64,000 nt of DNA from positions 310,001 through 374,000 of the forward strand of contig NZ_JAMAST010000001.1 in NCBI RefSeq assembly GCF_023336505.1, given 5' to 3'. The translations under genes and the position numbers were made by a program. The notes under the pieces are model-generated. The model worked only from the letters and a program-made list of their open reading frames with translations. It was not told where the DNA came from and did not search any database. The stretch comes from Sporolactobacillus mangiferae. GTDB taxonomy: Bacteria; Bacillota; Bacilli; Bacillales; Sporolactobacillaceae. Position 1 is the stretch's first letter; the number at the start of each line of letters is the position of its first letter. This document shows, piece by piece, positions 36,626 to 45,858 of the stretch.

Positions 36626-37420
36626 TCAGGCTTCAATCATCCGGCTCTTTCGCACACGCTCCTGAAAGGCCTTTTTTTCTTCTTCAGACATCTTTTTATA
36701 TTTCTTGATGAATGCTTCATACTGAGGCATGATTTCAGACATCAGGCCGTATTGTTCAACATGGCCATATTGAATCCAAAGCGCTTTTTGGCAGAACTTT
36801 TTCATTTGGCCGATAGAGTGGCTGATGAAGAAAATCGTTTTCCCTTTTTCTTTGAATTCATTCATTTTATCAAGACATTTATCCGCAAAGGTCTGATCAC
36901 CGACCGACAGCGCTTCATCGATAACCAATATATCCGGATCAATATGAATTGAAATAGCAAAACCGAGCCGGGAACGCATTCCGCTCGAATAAGTCTTGAC
37001 TGGCTGATCGATGAAATCGCCAATATCAGCAAATTCGATAATCTGTGGTGTCAGGGCAACGATTTGTCTCTTGTTGAAACCAAGCATCAGACATTTCAGC
37101 TCAATGTTTTCTCTCCCGGTCAGCTCATTTTTCAGTCCAGACTGAATGGCAATCAGTGCTGCGTCCCCATGGACTTCTACCGTACCCGAAGTCGGCGGAA
37201 TAATGCCGGCGATGATATTGGACAAGGTGGACTTTCCTGATCCGTTAACACCGATAACACCGATGACATCTCCTTTATTGGCCTCAAAACTGATGTCGAG
37301 TAATGCATAAAAGGATTTTCCGTATCCTTTAGGAGAGATCAGGTCCAAAATTTTCTCGGAATTCCGCGTGTACATTTTATATTTTTTTGATACATTTTTG
37401 ACAATAACCGATTTTTCCAT
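36626..37420 (-). CDS. tagH: ABC transporter ATPase of the teichoic acid/polysaccharide exporter type (TagH)
   Basis: A 264-aa ABC ATPase. Walker A is GVNGSGKST (58-66), the signature loop YSSGM (144-148) and Walker B DPDILVIDEA (161-170). The long N-terminal strand before Walker A (SEKILDLISPKGYGKSFYAL) is typical of TagH/Wzt exporters. The length equals the short S. aureus TagH and lacks the long C-terminal extension of B. subtilis TagH. The start at 37420 follows TAAGGAG; the 31 extra upstream codons overlap tagG. It lies 14 bp after the permease gene. No glycosyl or teichoic acid synthesis genes are nearby. Confidence 0.88.
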   Translation of the reverse strand: MEKSVIVKNVSKKYKMYTRNSEKILDLISPKGYGKSFYALLDISFEANKGDVIGVIGVNGSGKSTLSNIIAGIIPPTSGTVEVHGDAALIAIQSGLKNELTGRENIELKCLMLGFNKRQIVALTPQIIEFADIGDFIDQPVKTYSSGMRSRLGFAISIHIDPDILVIDEALSVGDQTFADKCLDKMNEFKEKGKTIFFISHSIGQMKKFCQKALWIQYGHVEQYGLMSEIMPQYEAFIKKYKKMSEEEKKAFQERVRKSRMIEA

Positions 37421-37434
37421 GAAAGGATGTCTCC

Positions 37435-38265
37435 TTACAAATAATCTACGAAATGATTTCTGAATTTCAGATGCACCATCGAACCAAAGAATAGCATAAG
37501 CAGGACGAACGCCCAAAAATAGAGCGTATATTTAAGGTGCTGAGCGCCGTACCAGGAGACGCCTAACAGTGAAGAACGATAACCCTGAACGAGATAATTC
37601 ATCGGATTCAGCAGCAGAATAGTTTTCAAAACAGGGTGCAACTTGTCCAAATAAGTTTGTTCCCAAAGAAACGGTGTCAGATAAAACAGCATACGCATCG
37701 CTGAGATCAGGATCTGATGCACATCACGCACAATCGTTGAAAAAGTTGAGGTAATCAGCGACAGAGCAAATAAAAATGCAACGGAACAAATCATAAAATA
37801 CGGCAGCTGAACAATATAAATGCTCAGCTTCCTGTCTGTAAACTGTAAAATACAGATAATGATTCCTGTCAGCATTAAATGCTGATAAAACTTTTCAAAA
37901 ATAACATAGCTAGGAATCGCGCTCATCGGAAAATTCATCTTTGCTATGAACCGAATCCGTGAATAGATCGATTTTGACCCTTGGATTACCGATGGCTGAA
38001 GAAAGAACCATAAGTAAATACCGGCGATGAGCCATAGAATATATCTGACATGGACCCCGTTTTCCATAATCACATAATTGGATCTGCCTAAAATCTTCCC
38101 GAACACAAGCCAATAAATAAAAATTTGAATCATCGGATTGATGATGATCCATGCCATACCCAGATAGTTATTGTTATTTTCACTTTTTAATTCATACAGG
38201 GACAGCCTGCGGATCAGGTAAAAGCTGTTGATCTGCTCCTTAATCACTTTCCATGTTGATTTCAT
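37435..38265 (-). CDS. tagG: ABC-2 type permease of the teichoic acid/polysaccharide exporter (TagG)
   Basis: A 276-aa membrane protein with six hydrophobic segments and the ABC-2 permease layout. The early RDxx-like amphipathic helix ELKSENNNNYLGMAWIIINP and the late MLFYLTPFLWE are typical of TagG/Wzm. It pairs with the ATPase downstream to export polyprenyl-linked wall polymers across the membrane. Which polymer (wall teichoic acid or another glycan) cannot be told because biosynthesis genes are elsewhere. Confidence 0.88.
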   Translation of the reverse strand: MKSTWKVIKEQINSFYLIRRLSLYELKSENNNNYLGMAWIIINPMIQIFIYWLVFGKILGRSNYVIMENGVHVRYILWLIAGIYLWFFLQPSVIQGSKSIYSRIRFIAKMNFPMSAIPSYVIFEKFYQHLMLTGIIICILQFTDRKLSIYIVQLPYFMICSVAFLFALSLITSTFSTIVRDVHQILISAMRMLFYLTPFLWEQTYLDKLHPVLKTILLLNPMNYLVQGYRSSLLGVSWYGAQHLKYTLYFWAFVLLMLFFGSMVHLKFRNHFVDYL

Positions 38266-38545
38266 ATCATTTTCCTTCCAATGCTGCGTTTCATATCCTG
38301 ATCAATCTTACCACAGGAATGGCCAAAAAGAAAAGAAGTGCAGGGAAAGCAAGCCCACAAGAAATCTGGCCGGACTATATTTATTCTGATCGGTCTGAAG
38401 TGATACAATTTGCTACCTGCACTATTATTTCGTCATCACTTTGAACAGACCGTACGTCCAAAGAATATTCCATCTGAAAACGGGTACACTAATCAGCACT
38501 CGGATATGTGCTGCATCTAGTCTGAGTATATTGAGGGGGATAGCG

Positions 38546-38755
38546 ATGCCTTCGATTATTTTATTTCTCAGCTTTTTTGTCTTTCTCGCTGTTTTTTTTA
38601 TTTTTGTCTTTTTTCGTCTCTCATTCTTTTCTTCATTTTTTGCTTATATTCTCGTTCTATTTCCTAATACAGTCCCATTTATCGTCCTGTATCTGGAAGA
38701 AAATAAAACGGAGCAGCAAAAAGCGAGACACGCGGAAGATGGAAGTAACCATTGA
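38546..38755 (+). CDS. Small two-helix membrane protein, candidate D subunit of the germinant receptor
   Basis: A 69-aa protein. Two hydrophobic segments (about residues 3-24 and 28-50, very Phe-rich) are followed by a polar tail. The start at 38546 has TTGAGGGGG upstream; a longer in-frame reading from 38441 lacks such a site. It ends 15 bp before the gerA gene. GerA-type operons in several Bacillus species carry such a small two-TM D gene (for example GerKD), which modulates receptor function; that is established for those operons. Here the role is inferred from position and topology. The upstream region shows GAATATT and TACACTA with about 15-bp spacing, a weak sigma-G-like pattern. Confidence 0.65.
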   Translation: MPSIILFLSFFVFLAVFFIFVFFRLSFFSSFFAYILVLFPNTVPFIVLYLEENKTEQQKARHAEDGSNH

Positions 38756-38770
38756 GGTGAGCGCTGTACC

Positions 38771-40285
38771 ATGTTTTGGAAAAAGAAACGTAATCAACGG
38801 GCAGAACCGGATACACCTGCAAAAACAATCGGCGGACTGTTTCATCAATTGAAATCAAATCCCGATTTTATTCACTTCAATCATAGAAGTGATACGTTTA
38901 CATGCTGGATTTCATTCTTCCACACATTAATTGACATTAACTTCGTGCATCGCGATGTACTTTCCTTTCTCTATGACCGGCGCGTATCGTCTTTAAATGA
39001 CGCCGTACGTGTGCTCCCGATGGAAAAAGTGATCCGCACAAAAGATCTGACCGAGATCCAGGCCAAACTGCTTGATGGATACATTATCGTACAGGAAAAA
39101 GAAAGCAGCTCGGAATGCCTGCTTATTCCTGCGACAAAAAATCACGGGAGACAGGTTACCGAGGCCGAAACCGAGACAAGTATCCTTGGTTCTCACGAAT
39201 CGCTCGTTGAATCTATTGAGATCAATATCAATCTGATCCGCAAACGCATACCGATCCCTCAGCTGGCAATCGAGGAAATGCGTGTGGGGAAGATATCTAA
39301 TACCCGAGTTTGCCTGTTATCAATTGATGGGGTTACCAATAAGGAAAATCTGAACACCATCAGACAGCGCATTCAGAGCCTTGAGGTCACCAACTTGCTG
39401 GATGTAGCACAGCTGGCCATTTTAATTAACGACAATGGGCACTCGCTCTTTCCGCAGTTTCTTGATACAGAGCGTCCGGACCGGATTGCAAGCGCCATTT
39501 ATGAAGGTAAAATCGCTATTTTGGTTGACGGAGCGCCAGCCGCGCTTCTGCTGCCGACGACCATTGTTGAATTTTTTTCCGCTTTTGACGACTATCTCGT
39601 CAGCTGGCCGATTGCGTCTGCTTACCGGTTGCTGCGCCTGTTCGCCATCGCTTTTTCTGTTACCTCTTCATCGTTTTATGTCGCTATCCTGACTTTTCAT
39701 TATCAATTGATTCCTAAGGAACTGATGAGTACATTGTATACGTCAAGAAATTCAGTTCCGTATGATCCGATCATTGAAGTGCTGCTGCTTGAAATAATGA
39801 TCGAATTGCTGCGCGAAGCGGGGGCCAGGCTTCCGACAAAAGTGGGACAGACCATCGGCATCGTTGGTGGTATCGTGATTGGCACCGCCTCAGTCCAGGC
39901 AGGCATTACCAGCAACGTTCTCTTAATTATCGTTGCCATGTCTGCCCTTGCGGCTTTTATTACGCCTAATTACCGGATGGCAACGACGATACGTTTTATC
40001 CGTTTTCCTTTTATACTCTCCGCGCAGGTGCTTGGCCTGCTTGGCATTGCTCTGTGCTACATGCTTTTTGTCTGCCATCTGATCAAACTGACATCGCTCG
40101 GCAGACCATATATTGAGCCTATTTTTCCACTTCGCGTCAGCGATTTAAAAGACGCATATATTCGATTGCCTTATAACAACCAGACGATGCGTCCGTTGTT
40201 CCTTCGCACACGTGATCCGGGTCGCGCACGTCCAAAACGTGTACAGGCAAAGAAAGGAAAACATAAATCAGATATTGACGAATGA
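38771..40285 (+). CDS. Spore germination receptor subunit A (GerA family)
   Basis: A 504-aa inner-membrane protein of the GerAA/GerKA family. A hydrophilic N-terminal domain (about residues 1-260) is followed by membrane segments between about 285 and 440 and a basic tail (RARPKRVQAKKGKHK). The family signatures appear as YEGKIAILVDGAPAALLLP, EVLLLEIMIELLREAGARLP and TVGQ-like KVGQTIGIVGG. It responds with subunits B and C to nutrient germinants in dormant spores. GAGGTGAG lies ahead of the ATG. The specific germinant and the paralogue name cannot be read from sequence. Confidence 0.95.
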   Translation: MFWKKKRNQRAEPDTPAKTIGGLFHQLKSNPDFIHFNHRSDTFTCWISFFHTLIDINFVHRDVLSFLYDRRVSSLNDAVRVLPMEKVIRTKDLTEIQAKLLDGYIIVQEKESSSECLLIPATKNHGRQVTEAETETSILGSHESLVESIEININLIRKRIPIPQLAIEEMRVGKISNTRVCLLSIDGVTNKENLNTIRQRIQSLEVTNLLDVAQLAILINDNGHSLFPQFLDTERPDRIASAIYEGKIAILVDGAPAALLLPTTIVEFFSAFDDYLVSWPIASAYRLLRLFAIAFSVTSSSFYVAILTFHYQLIPKELMSTLYTSRNSVPYDPIIEVLLLEIMIELLREAGARLPTKVGQTIGIVGGIVIGTASVQAGITSNVLLIIVAMSALAAFITPNYRMATTIRFIRFPFILSAQVLGLLGIALCYMLFVCHLIKLTSLGRPYIEPIFPLRVSDLKDAYIRLPYNNQTMRPLFLRTRDPGRARPKRVQAKKGKHKSDIDE

Positions 40286-40305
40286 TGCGCAGATAGGGAG
40301 GCAGA

Positions 40306-41418
40306 ATGATGGCGGCCAAAATCAGTGAAGCAAGCAAAATCGGACCAACTTCCGCGTTTTTCATTCCCCAGGCGATGCAGGTCGGCGTAGGATTTATTTC
40401 CTTTCAGCAAATTGTTACCGATTCACCGGAACAGGACGGATGGATCTCAGTTCTGATTAACGGACTTGCTACTCTGTTCGTTATGTGGACCATGCTCAGC
40501 ATGCTGGAAAATGAAAAGAAATACGGACAGGCCGATCTCTTTTCATTGCAGTGCAGGTTGCTTGGCAAACGAATCGGCAACATCATGAATATCGTCATTC
40601 TTTGCTATATTTGCTTCTATACGATCACTTATCTGCGAGGATTCATTGAAATTCTTCAGGTTGAGGTGTTCCCGCAGCTTTCAACGTTTTACTTCTCACT
40701 GATGTTTTGCTTTATTATCTGGTATGTCGTGATGGGGGGAATACGTAATATTTTCGGCACCTGCCTCCTTAGCTTTATTTATGCTGTGCCGGTTTTTCTT
40801 TCGCTGCTGTTCATTATACCGCATGCGCACTTTTCCAATTTATTGCCTATAATGGAGCACAGTCCGAGGGCAATCCTCTCTTCCAGCTTTATGGCAACCC
40901 ATGAATTTTTGGGTTTCGAATATCTTATGTTTTTTTACCCATTTATTAAGCAGACGAAGCACGCTAAAAGATGGGCGTATTTTGGTCTTCTCAATGCCCT
41001 GTATATCCATCTGGCAATTATCATCGTCACCATCACTTTTTTCAGTCAGGGTGCGCTTCAGGCAACGATCTGGCCAACCATGACCTATTGGAAAAGCATC
41101 CATTTTCCCCTATTTGAGCATATCGACATCATTTTCTGCATCATCATGTTATGGAACCTGATTCCTTCGACCAGTGTCTGCTCATGGGCCATGACCCGAG
41201 GAATCAAATCAATCTGTCCGAAAATAAAAATGAAATATTCAATTTACGGAATACTTATCCTGATTATTCTGATCACATCACTCATTCAAAATGGCGAGCA
41301 GATTAAAGAAGTGCACCGGCTGCTCGTACCAGTCGGATTTATCGTAGTCTATCTTTACATTCCTTTTCTTTCATTCATTCAATGGCTTAAAAAAAGGCTT
41401 TCTGGTGATCATACATGA
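40306..41418 (+). CDS. Spore germination receptor subunit B (GerAB/APC family permease)
   Basis: A 370-aa protein with ten hydrophobic segments, a member of the amino acid/polyamine/organocation superfamily used as germinant-sensing B subunits. It opens with KISEASKIGPTSAFFIPQAM and has an internal MVMGGIR-like VVMGGIRNIFG motif. GerAB is known to bind amino acid germinants in B. subtilis. Start at 40306 (ATGATG) after AGGGAGG. The gene lies 20 bp after subunit A and overlaps subunit C by four bases. Confidence 0.92.
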   Translation: MMAAKISEASKIGPTSAFFIPQAMQVGVGFISFQQIVTDSPEQDGWISVLINGLATLFVMWTMLSMLENEKKYGQADLFSLQCRLLGKRIGNIMNIVILCYICFYTITYLRGFIEILQVEVFPQLSTFYFSLMFCFIIWYVVMGGIRNIFGTCLLSFIYAVPVFLSLLFIIPHAHFSNLLPIMEHSPRAILSSSFMATHEFLGFEYLMFFYPFIKQTKHAKRWAYFGLLNALYIHLAIIIVTITFFSQGALQATIWPTMTYWKSIHFPLFEHIDIIFCIIMLWNLIPSTSVCSWAMTRGIKSICPKIKMKYSIYGILILIILITSLIQNGEQIKEVHRLLVPVGFIVVYLYIPFLSFIQWLKKRLSGDHT

Positions 41419-42545
41419 GAAAAAAACACAACAGCACGCAAATACTTATTCCGATTTTCTGCAGCCTGTTTTTTTTAAGCGGCTGCGTGCCTACCTATAT
41501 CTTTGATGACATCATGATTATTGAAGGCATTGGTTATGATTATATTGGTAACGGAAAAATTATTGGAACAATCACAACGCCAAATTTTGTCCAAGGCACA
41601 GGTTCAGGGGGAAGTCAGAGTACAGGCGTTCCTGCGAACGGCCCTATGGTGCGCACGCTCAGTGCAAAAACCTATGATGGAAAATCGTTAATTGATAAAT
41701 TTCAGGCTGAAGGACAAATGGGCCTGCAAGGCGGCAAGACTCGTTTAATGATCTATAATAAGGCAATGGCAAAGCACGGACTGCTCCGGCAGCTTTCCTT
41801 CCGCAACCGTGATCCAGACCTGCCGCGCGACATGAATCTTGCTGTTGTAGAGGGAAACTGCAGAGAAATACTCACATCGAATGATTATCAGGCGCAGATG
41901 TCCGTCACCCAGTACATTCAGAATTTAATTCAGGACAACAGCAGGCAAAATTATCCGGAGACCGATCTGGCCAAATTTCTTTATGCTTACTATGGCGCAT
42001 ATATGGACCCGTTTATGCCGCTGATCCGCAAGCAAGGCGACCATCTGGAATTAAGAGGGCTTGCCATTTTTAAAAAAGACCGTTATGTCATGAGCATTCC
42101 AAATAAAAAAGTGTTTCTTTTTAAAATGCTCTTCCAGAAGTTCAATCAGGGTGTGTATGATATGCAGTATGCGCATGGCAAGCATATTGCGCTAAGAAAT
42201 GTACACACAGCGATCAGCTATTATGTTCGCAATGGAAACAGCGCGACGCCGGATATCTATGCCAAAGTCAAAGTGATCGGACAAGTACGTCAGGCCACTC
42301 CAAAGGCAATCAGCAAACGCACCTCTCAATCGGTTGCTAAACTTTTTGAAAAAAGTTTGACATATAATGCTAAGGCGCTCGTGCATCAATTTCAAAAAAA
42401 AGGAGTTGACCCGCTTCAACTGGGAGACCAGGTGCGCAGTTTTACGTATCATTTTGACGGAGCATCCTGGCCGGATCGTTATCCAAACGCTCATTTTCAT
42501 TGCCAGGTCTCCGTAAATATTCAGCAGACTGGTATTTCGAATTGA
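41415..42545 (+). CDS. Spore germination receptor subunit C (GerAC lipoprotein)
   Basis: A 376-aa lipoprotein. The signal peptide ends in the lipobox LSGC with the acylated cysteine at residue 24. The C-terminal Ger(x)C domain follows, with VEGIGYD-like EGIGYDYIG near the start. It is attached to the outer face of the inner spore membrane and completes the A-B-C receptor. The ATG overlaps the subunit B stop (ATGA), so translation is coupled. No terminator is obvious before ydjO. Confidence 0.92.
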   Translation: MRKKHNSTQILIPIFCSLFFLSGCVPTYIFDDIMIIEGIGYDYIGNGKIIGTITTPNFVQGTGSGGSQSTGVPANGPMVRTLSAKTYDGKSLIDKFQAEGQMGLQGGKTRLMIYNKAMAKHGLLRQLSFRNRDPDLPRDMNLAVVEGNCREILTSNDYQAQMSVTQYIQNLIQDNSRQNYPETDLAKFLYAYYGAYMDPFMPLIRKQGDHLELRGLAIFKKDRYVMSIPNKKVFLFKMLFQKFNQGVYDMQYAHGKHIALRNVHTAISYYVRNGNSATPDIYAKVKVIGQVRQATPKAISKRTSQSVAKLFEKSLTYNAKALVHQFQKKGVDPLQLGDQVRSFTYHFDGASWPDRYPNAHFHCQVSVNIQQTGISN

Positions 42546-42634
42546 ATGTCTTTCATTAAAAAGTGAAACACTTTATAAAGGATTGACAAAATGTTATAAT
42601 TATTAAATTAACAGGAAAGGGGATTTTTAAATTT

Positions 42635-42817
42635 ATGGGATTTAATCGTGGCCCGCAAGAACCGGTTCCTGAAGCAGAAACAGCAATTTGGACATGTACG
42701 AACGACGCCTGTTCCGGATGGATGAGAGACGATTTTTCTTTTGATGACCATCCGACCTGTCCGCTTTGCCATTCGAAAATGAAAAAAGAAACGAAAATAC
42801 TTCCGATTATCAGTTAA
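42635..42817 (+). CDS. ydjO: Cold-inducible protein YdjO family, zinc-ribbon-like
   Basis: A 60-aa protein with two cysteine pairs, C21/C26 and C42/C45 (CPLC), suggesting a small zinc ribbon. The sequence around IWTCTNDACSGWMRDDFSF is the hallmark of YdjO, reported as cold-inducible in B. subtilis. AGGAAAGGGG precedes the ATG at a generous spacing. It is followed by a strong terminator. Biochemical function is unknown. Confidence 0.88.
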   Translation: MGFNRGPQEPVPEAETAIWTCTNDACSGWMRDDFSFDDHPTCPLCHSKMKKETKILPIIS

Positions 42818-42839
42818 TAAGTAAATTTACTCTTAACGG

Positions 42840-42886
42840 GCAGGACGATTTGACCGACATCAGGTTAGTCGTCCTGCTTTCTTTTT
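42840..42886 (+). terminator. Intrinsic terminator of ydjO
   Basis: GCAGGACGA and TCGTCCTGC are perfect 9-bp arms, followed by TTTCTTTTT. The remaining 42890-43160 spacer is AT-rich with no gene seen. Confidence 0.9.
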
Positions 42887-43160
42887 GCTCGGCGCGGTTG
42901 AATTTTGCTGATGATTTTTTGAATCATTTTTCACACAATAAGGTAGTCACGGAAAAGATGATGCATTAATCATTAAAAAAGGTAAAGAATGGTACCAGGT
43001 CTGCCCGTTTTTAACGTCTTCCGAGTTTTCAAAATGATAAATAAAACATAATTTATTCCAAGAGAAAAATTTTAGCCCTATAATACAGATTAAGAACAGC
43101 TTAATCACCATTTTCTGGTATTCTACGTTACAATAGACAGGCAGGACTGAAGGTGATCGA

Positions 43161-43712
43161 TTGAAATTAACAAGAATGAAACGTAAGTATGCGGATAGAC
43201 GCGGCTGGAAACGAATTATTTCAAGCCACACCCACAGGAAGTATTATATGTGGCCTTCTTTTCATGGTGAAGCCGTTTTAATCCAATTCAACGAAATTAA
43301 AGCACCTCTGTCCGTTGTGTATGGCGGCATGCGCACAAAGACAGTCGACAAGAATTATTCATGGCTGCAACTCTTCCCTGCATATGGCCCGCGATTTGTC
43401 TTAACTGCGATGTTTAACGCAGATCTTCGGCTTGTCCAATGTTACTTCGATGTGGTCCATCAGGTAGGGCGCGATACACAGGGAACCCCCTGGTTTGATG
43501 ATCTGTATCTTGACCTGATCCTCTTTCCGGATCATAAACTGTATTTAGTTGATGAAGATGAACTGAACGAAGCACTGGATAATGGCATTATCGACCGGAA
43601 TATGTATACACAGGCATGGCAGACAGCACATCAGCTGATGGATTTTATTCAAAAAAAACCCGAATATTTTCTTACGCTCGTCCGGGATATCCGCAGGACT
43701 TTTTCTGAATGA
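43161..43712 (+). CDS. DUF402 family nucleoside tri-/diphosphatase (Ntdp-like)
   Basis: A 183-aa cytoplasmic protein of the DUF402 family. It carries the family core WLQLFPAYGPRFVLTAMFN, then YFDVVHQVGRD and WFDDLYLDLIL. Staphylococcal and Bacillus relatives (Ntdp, YgaC) hydrolyse nucleoside tri- and diphosphates. The TTG start at 43161 is preceded by GAAGGTGATC; the size (about 180 aa) fits. It is followed 18 bp later by a GNAT gene, so the two may form an operon. Confidence 0.85.
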   Translation: MKLTRMKRKYADRRGWKRIISSHTHRKYYMWPSFHGEAVLIQFNEIKAPLSVVYGGMRTKTVDKNYSWLQLFPAYGPRFVLTAMFNADLRLVQCYFDVVHQVGRDTQGTPWFDDLYLDLILFPDHKLYLVDEDELNEALDNGIIDRNMYTQAWQTAHQLMDFIQKKPEYFLTLVRDIRRTFSE

Positions 43713-43730
43713 CAAAGGAGGTTATCTGCC

Positions 43731-44192
43731 ATGAGTATTTTGATTGCCAGTCTTCCGGAGAATGAGTTTGCTCCTTACCTGGCGCACTCAGCACAGACAT
43801 ATGCTGAAGAAAAACAGCGATCCGGTGCCTGGCCGACAGATCAGGCACTGATAAACGCCCAGACAGAAATTGGCCGTTTGCTTCCCCAGGGCTATCGAAC
43901 GCCAAATCACCAGTTTCTTTCACTCGTGGAAAGTGGAAAAGAAGTCGGCATCATCTGGCTGCATATTTCTCCTGCACGCAGAGAAGCATTTATTTACGAT
44001 TTTGAAATTTTTGAACCTTATCGAAATCAGGGATTGGGGCAGCAGTCCATGCAGACTCTTTTTGCATACTGTCGAACGCTCGGTTTGATGAAAATCAGTC
44101 TTCATGTGTTTGCCCATAATACACGCGCCTACCACATCTATCAGAAACTTGGCTACCTGGCAACGGACATAAATATGAGCAAACAATTATGA
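43731..44192 (+). CDS. GNAT family N-acetyltransferase
   Basis: A 153-aa acetyltransferase. The acetyl-CoA motif A is EPYRNQGLGQQSMQTLF (about residues 100-116), with motif B at NTRAYHIYQKLGY near the C terminus. AAGGAGG precedes the ATG. Substrate unknown. It lies downstream of the DUF402 gene. Confidence 0.88.
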   Translation: MSILIASLPENEFAPYLAHSAQTYAEEKQRSGAWPTDQALINAQTEIGRLLPQGYRTPNHQFLSLVESGKEVGIIWLHISPARREAFIYDFEIFEPYRNQGLGQQSMQTLFAYCRTLGLMKISLHVFAHNTRAYHIYQKLGYLATDINMSKQL

Positions 44193-44247
44193 TATGTATC
44201 GAAAACACGCGGTAGCCGCATACTATTTCCAAAGGAGGTTTCTCGTT

Positions 44248-44385
44248 ATGACTGAGGCAAGAAAAAAAGAATACCGCTCCCATAAGGGGACGACTGCATC
44301 CAGTGTTACACCCTCTGGACGTACCAAGGATGATCCACAATCGTCCGCCTCCAAGTTAGAGGAGCGCGCACGCAAAAATCAATAA
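44248..44385 (+). CDS. Small hydrophilic hypothetical protein
   Basis: A 45-aa frame starting MTEARKKEYRSHKG, polar and basic, with no cysteines or membrane helix. A strong AAAGGAGG site lies nine bases ahead of the ATG and a terminator follows directly, which argues for a real gene. The composition is like small acid-soluble or other small spore proteins, but no family was recognised. Confidence 0.55.
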   Translation: MTEARKKEYRSHKGTTASSVTPSGRTKDDPQSSASKLEERARKNQ

Positions 44386-44422
44386 CAGCAGGCCGGGAAA
44401 AATTATTCCGGTCTGCTGTTTA
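44384..44422 (+). terminator. Intrinsic terminator after the small hydrophilic gene
   Basis: AACAGCAGGCCGG and CCGGTCTGCTGTT form arms with one mismatch; a short T-run follows. Confidence 0.8.
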
Positions 44423-44529
44423 TTATAATGGCATTTTCAGACAGTTGTTTTTCCGTTTATGGACGGGGCAGTTAAACGCAGGAAACTTGATGATTTTTAA
44501 AATCGTTTAATAAGGATTTTTCATGGCAC

Positions 44530-45858
44530 TCATGGTTCTTCCAAAGCTTCGACAAGCAGATCGGCTATATGGACGGCACGTACGGCCCCGGTTTTGTGAG
44601 CGCGTTCAACGCCAAGCTTCATCTCAAGCAGACAGCCTGGATTTGCGGTAACAATGGTTCGTGCACGCGTCGTTTCGACCTTTTCCATTTTATGGTCCAG
44701 AATCTGCATCGCCATGTCCGGCTGCACAATATTATAATCTCCAGCTGATCCGCAGCACGTATTTGCACCTTCCATTTCAACATACCGTGCCCCGTCAATG
44801 GCTTTCAATAAAATTCTCGGCTCATTGAATGTTTTCATGACATTGCGCAGATGACAGGAATCCTGATAGGTAATGGTCTGCTCCGGCAAATGCAGCCGAT
44901 GTGTTTTATGAAACGCCAGTTCAACTAAAAGCGCAGATATATCTTTCAGTTTGGTTACAAATTGCCGTGCACGCTCTGACCACTCTGGCTCGTCTTTCAG
45001 CAAATGATCATATTCGATCAGAAACGCGCTGCAGCCGCCAGCATTGGTAATGATATAATCAGCATCTGCCGCCTCAAATGCTTCGATATTTTGTTTTGCG
45101 AGCGTTTTCGCCCTTTCCAGTTCGCCGTTGTGACCATGAAGTGCGCCACAGCACAATTGATTTTCCGGAATGACGACATCGCATCCGGCCTTGCGCAAAA
45201 GCTTAATCGTTGCATTGTTCGTTTTAAAAAACATCGTATCCATAAGACAACCGGTAAAAAAAGCGACGGTCGCTTGCTTTTCACCTTCGTGTGCGAAGAA
45301 ATGCGGGCGCTGCTTCATAACGCTCCGTTTTGGCACCTCAGGCAGCACTTTTTCCATCGTAGCCATGCTCTCAGGAAACAAGTTCATAAAACCAACTTTT
45401 CGCGCCACTTTGGACAGTCCACTGCGTTGATAGAAACCGATCAGCCCTGTCGCCATTTCCATTCGGTTCTGATGAGGAAACAATTCGTCGAATATGCCTT
45501 TTCTAAGCATTTTCACACGAATGGTCTGCTTCTTGTTACGCTGAAGAATGTCACGGGCGCCTTCAAGCAGGTGACCGTATTTAACACCTGAGGGGCACAC
45601 GGGTTCGCAGGCGCGGCAACCGAGACAAAGATCAAGCGATTGGGCGAATTCATCGTCCGGTTCGATCACACCATCCGTCACGGCCTTCATCAGCGCAATT
45701 CTCCCGCGTGGAGAATGTTTTTCCTGATGCCCTGTTTCAATATAGGTTGGACACGAAGGGAGACAAAAGCCGCAGCGCATACAGTTTAAAAGTTCGTCGT
45801 AATCCATTTCTTCTTTAAACGCTTTCTGGATGCTTGCCTTTTGTGCTGAGGTCATCAT
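44530..45858 (-). CDS. glcF: Glycolate oxidase iron-sulfur subunit
   Basis: A 442-aa protein with two 4Fe-4S motifs, CMRCGFCLPSCP (about residues 22-33) and CLGCRACEPVCP (about 73-84), and two CCG domains (CCGALHGHNG and CCGSAGDYN). With the FAD subunit GlcD it oxidises glycolate (or a related 2-hydroxy acid such as lactate) and feeds electrons to the membrane chain. Its start overlaps the glcD stop by four bases. In Bacillus the equivalent genes are ysfD/ysfC, whose physiological substrate is taken to be glycolate; lactate cannot be excluded here. Confidence 0.9.
   Translation of the reverse strand: MMTSAQKASIQKAFKEEMDYDELLNCMRCGFCLPSCPTYIETGHQEKHSPRGRIALMKAVTDGVIEPDDEFAQSLDLCLGCRACEPVCPSGVKYGHLLEGARDILQRNKKQTIRVKMLRKGIFDELFPHQNRMEMATGLIGFYQRSGLSKVARKVGFMNLFPESMATMEKVLPEVPKRSVMKQRPHFFAHEGEKQATVAFFTGCLMDTMFFKTNNATIKLLRKAGCDVVIPENQLCCGALHGHNGELERAKTLAKQNIEAFEAADADYIITNAGGCSAFLIEYDHLLKDEPEWSERARQFVTKLKDISALLVELAFHKTHRLHLPEQTITYQDSCHLRNVMKTFNEPRILLKAIDGARYVEMEGANTCCGSAGDYNIVQPDMAMQILDHKMEKVETTRARTIVTANPGCLLEMKLGVERAHKTGAVRAVHIADLLVEALEEP

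Noticed and set aside
42590-42610. TTGACA...TATAAT as a ydjO promoter
   Set aside because: The two boxes are only six bases apart, far too close for a sigma-A promoter.
43161-44192. DUF402/GNAT pair as a toxin-antitoxin system
   Set aside because: Sizes, motifs and spacing do not fit known GNAT toxins with RHH antitoxins; the DUF402 protein is a metabolic phosphatase type.
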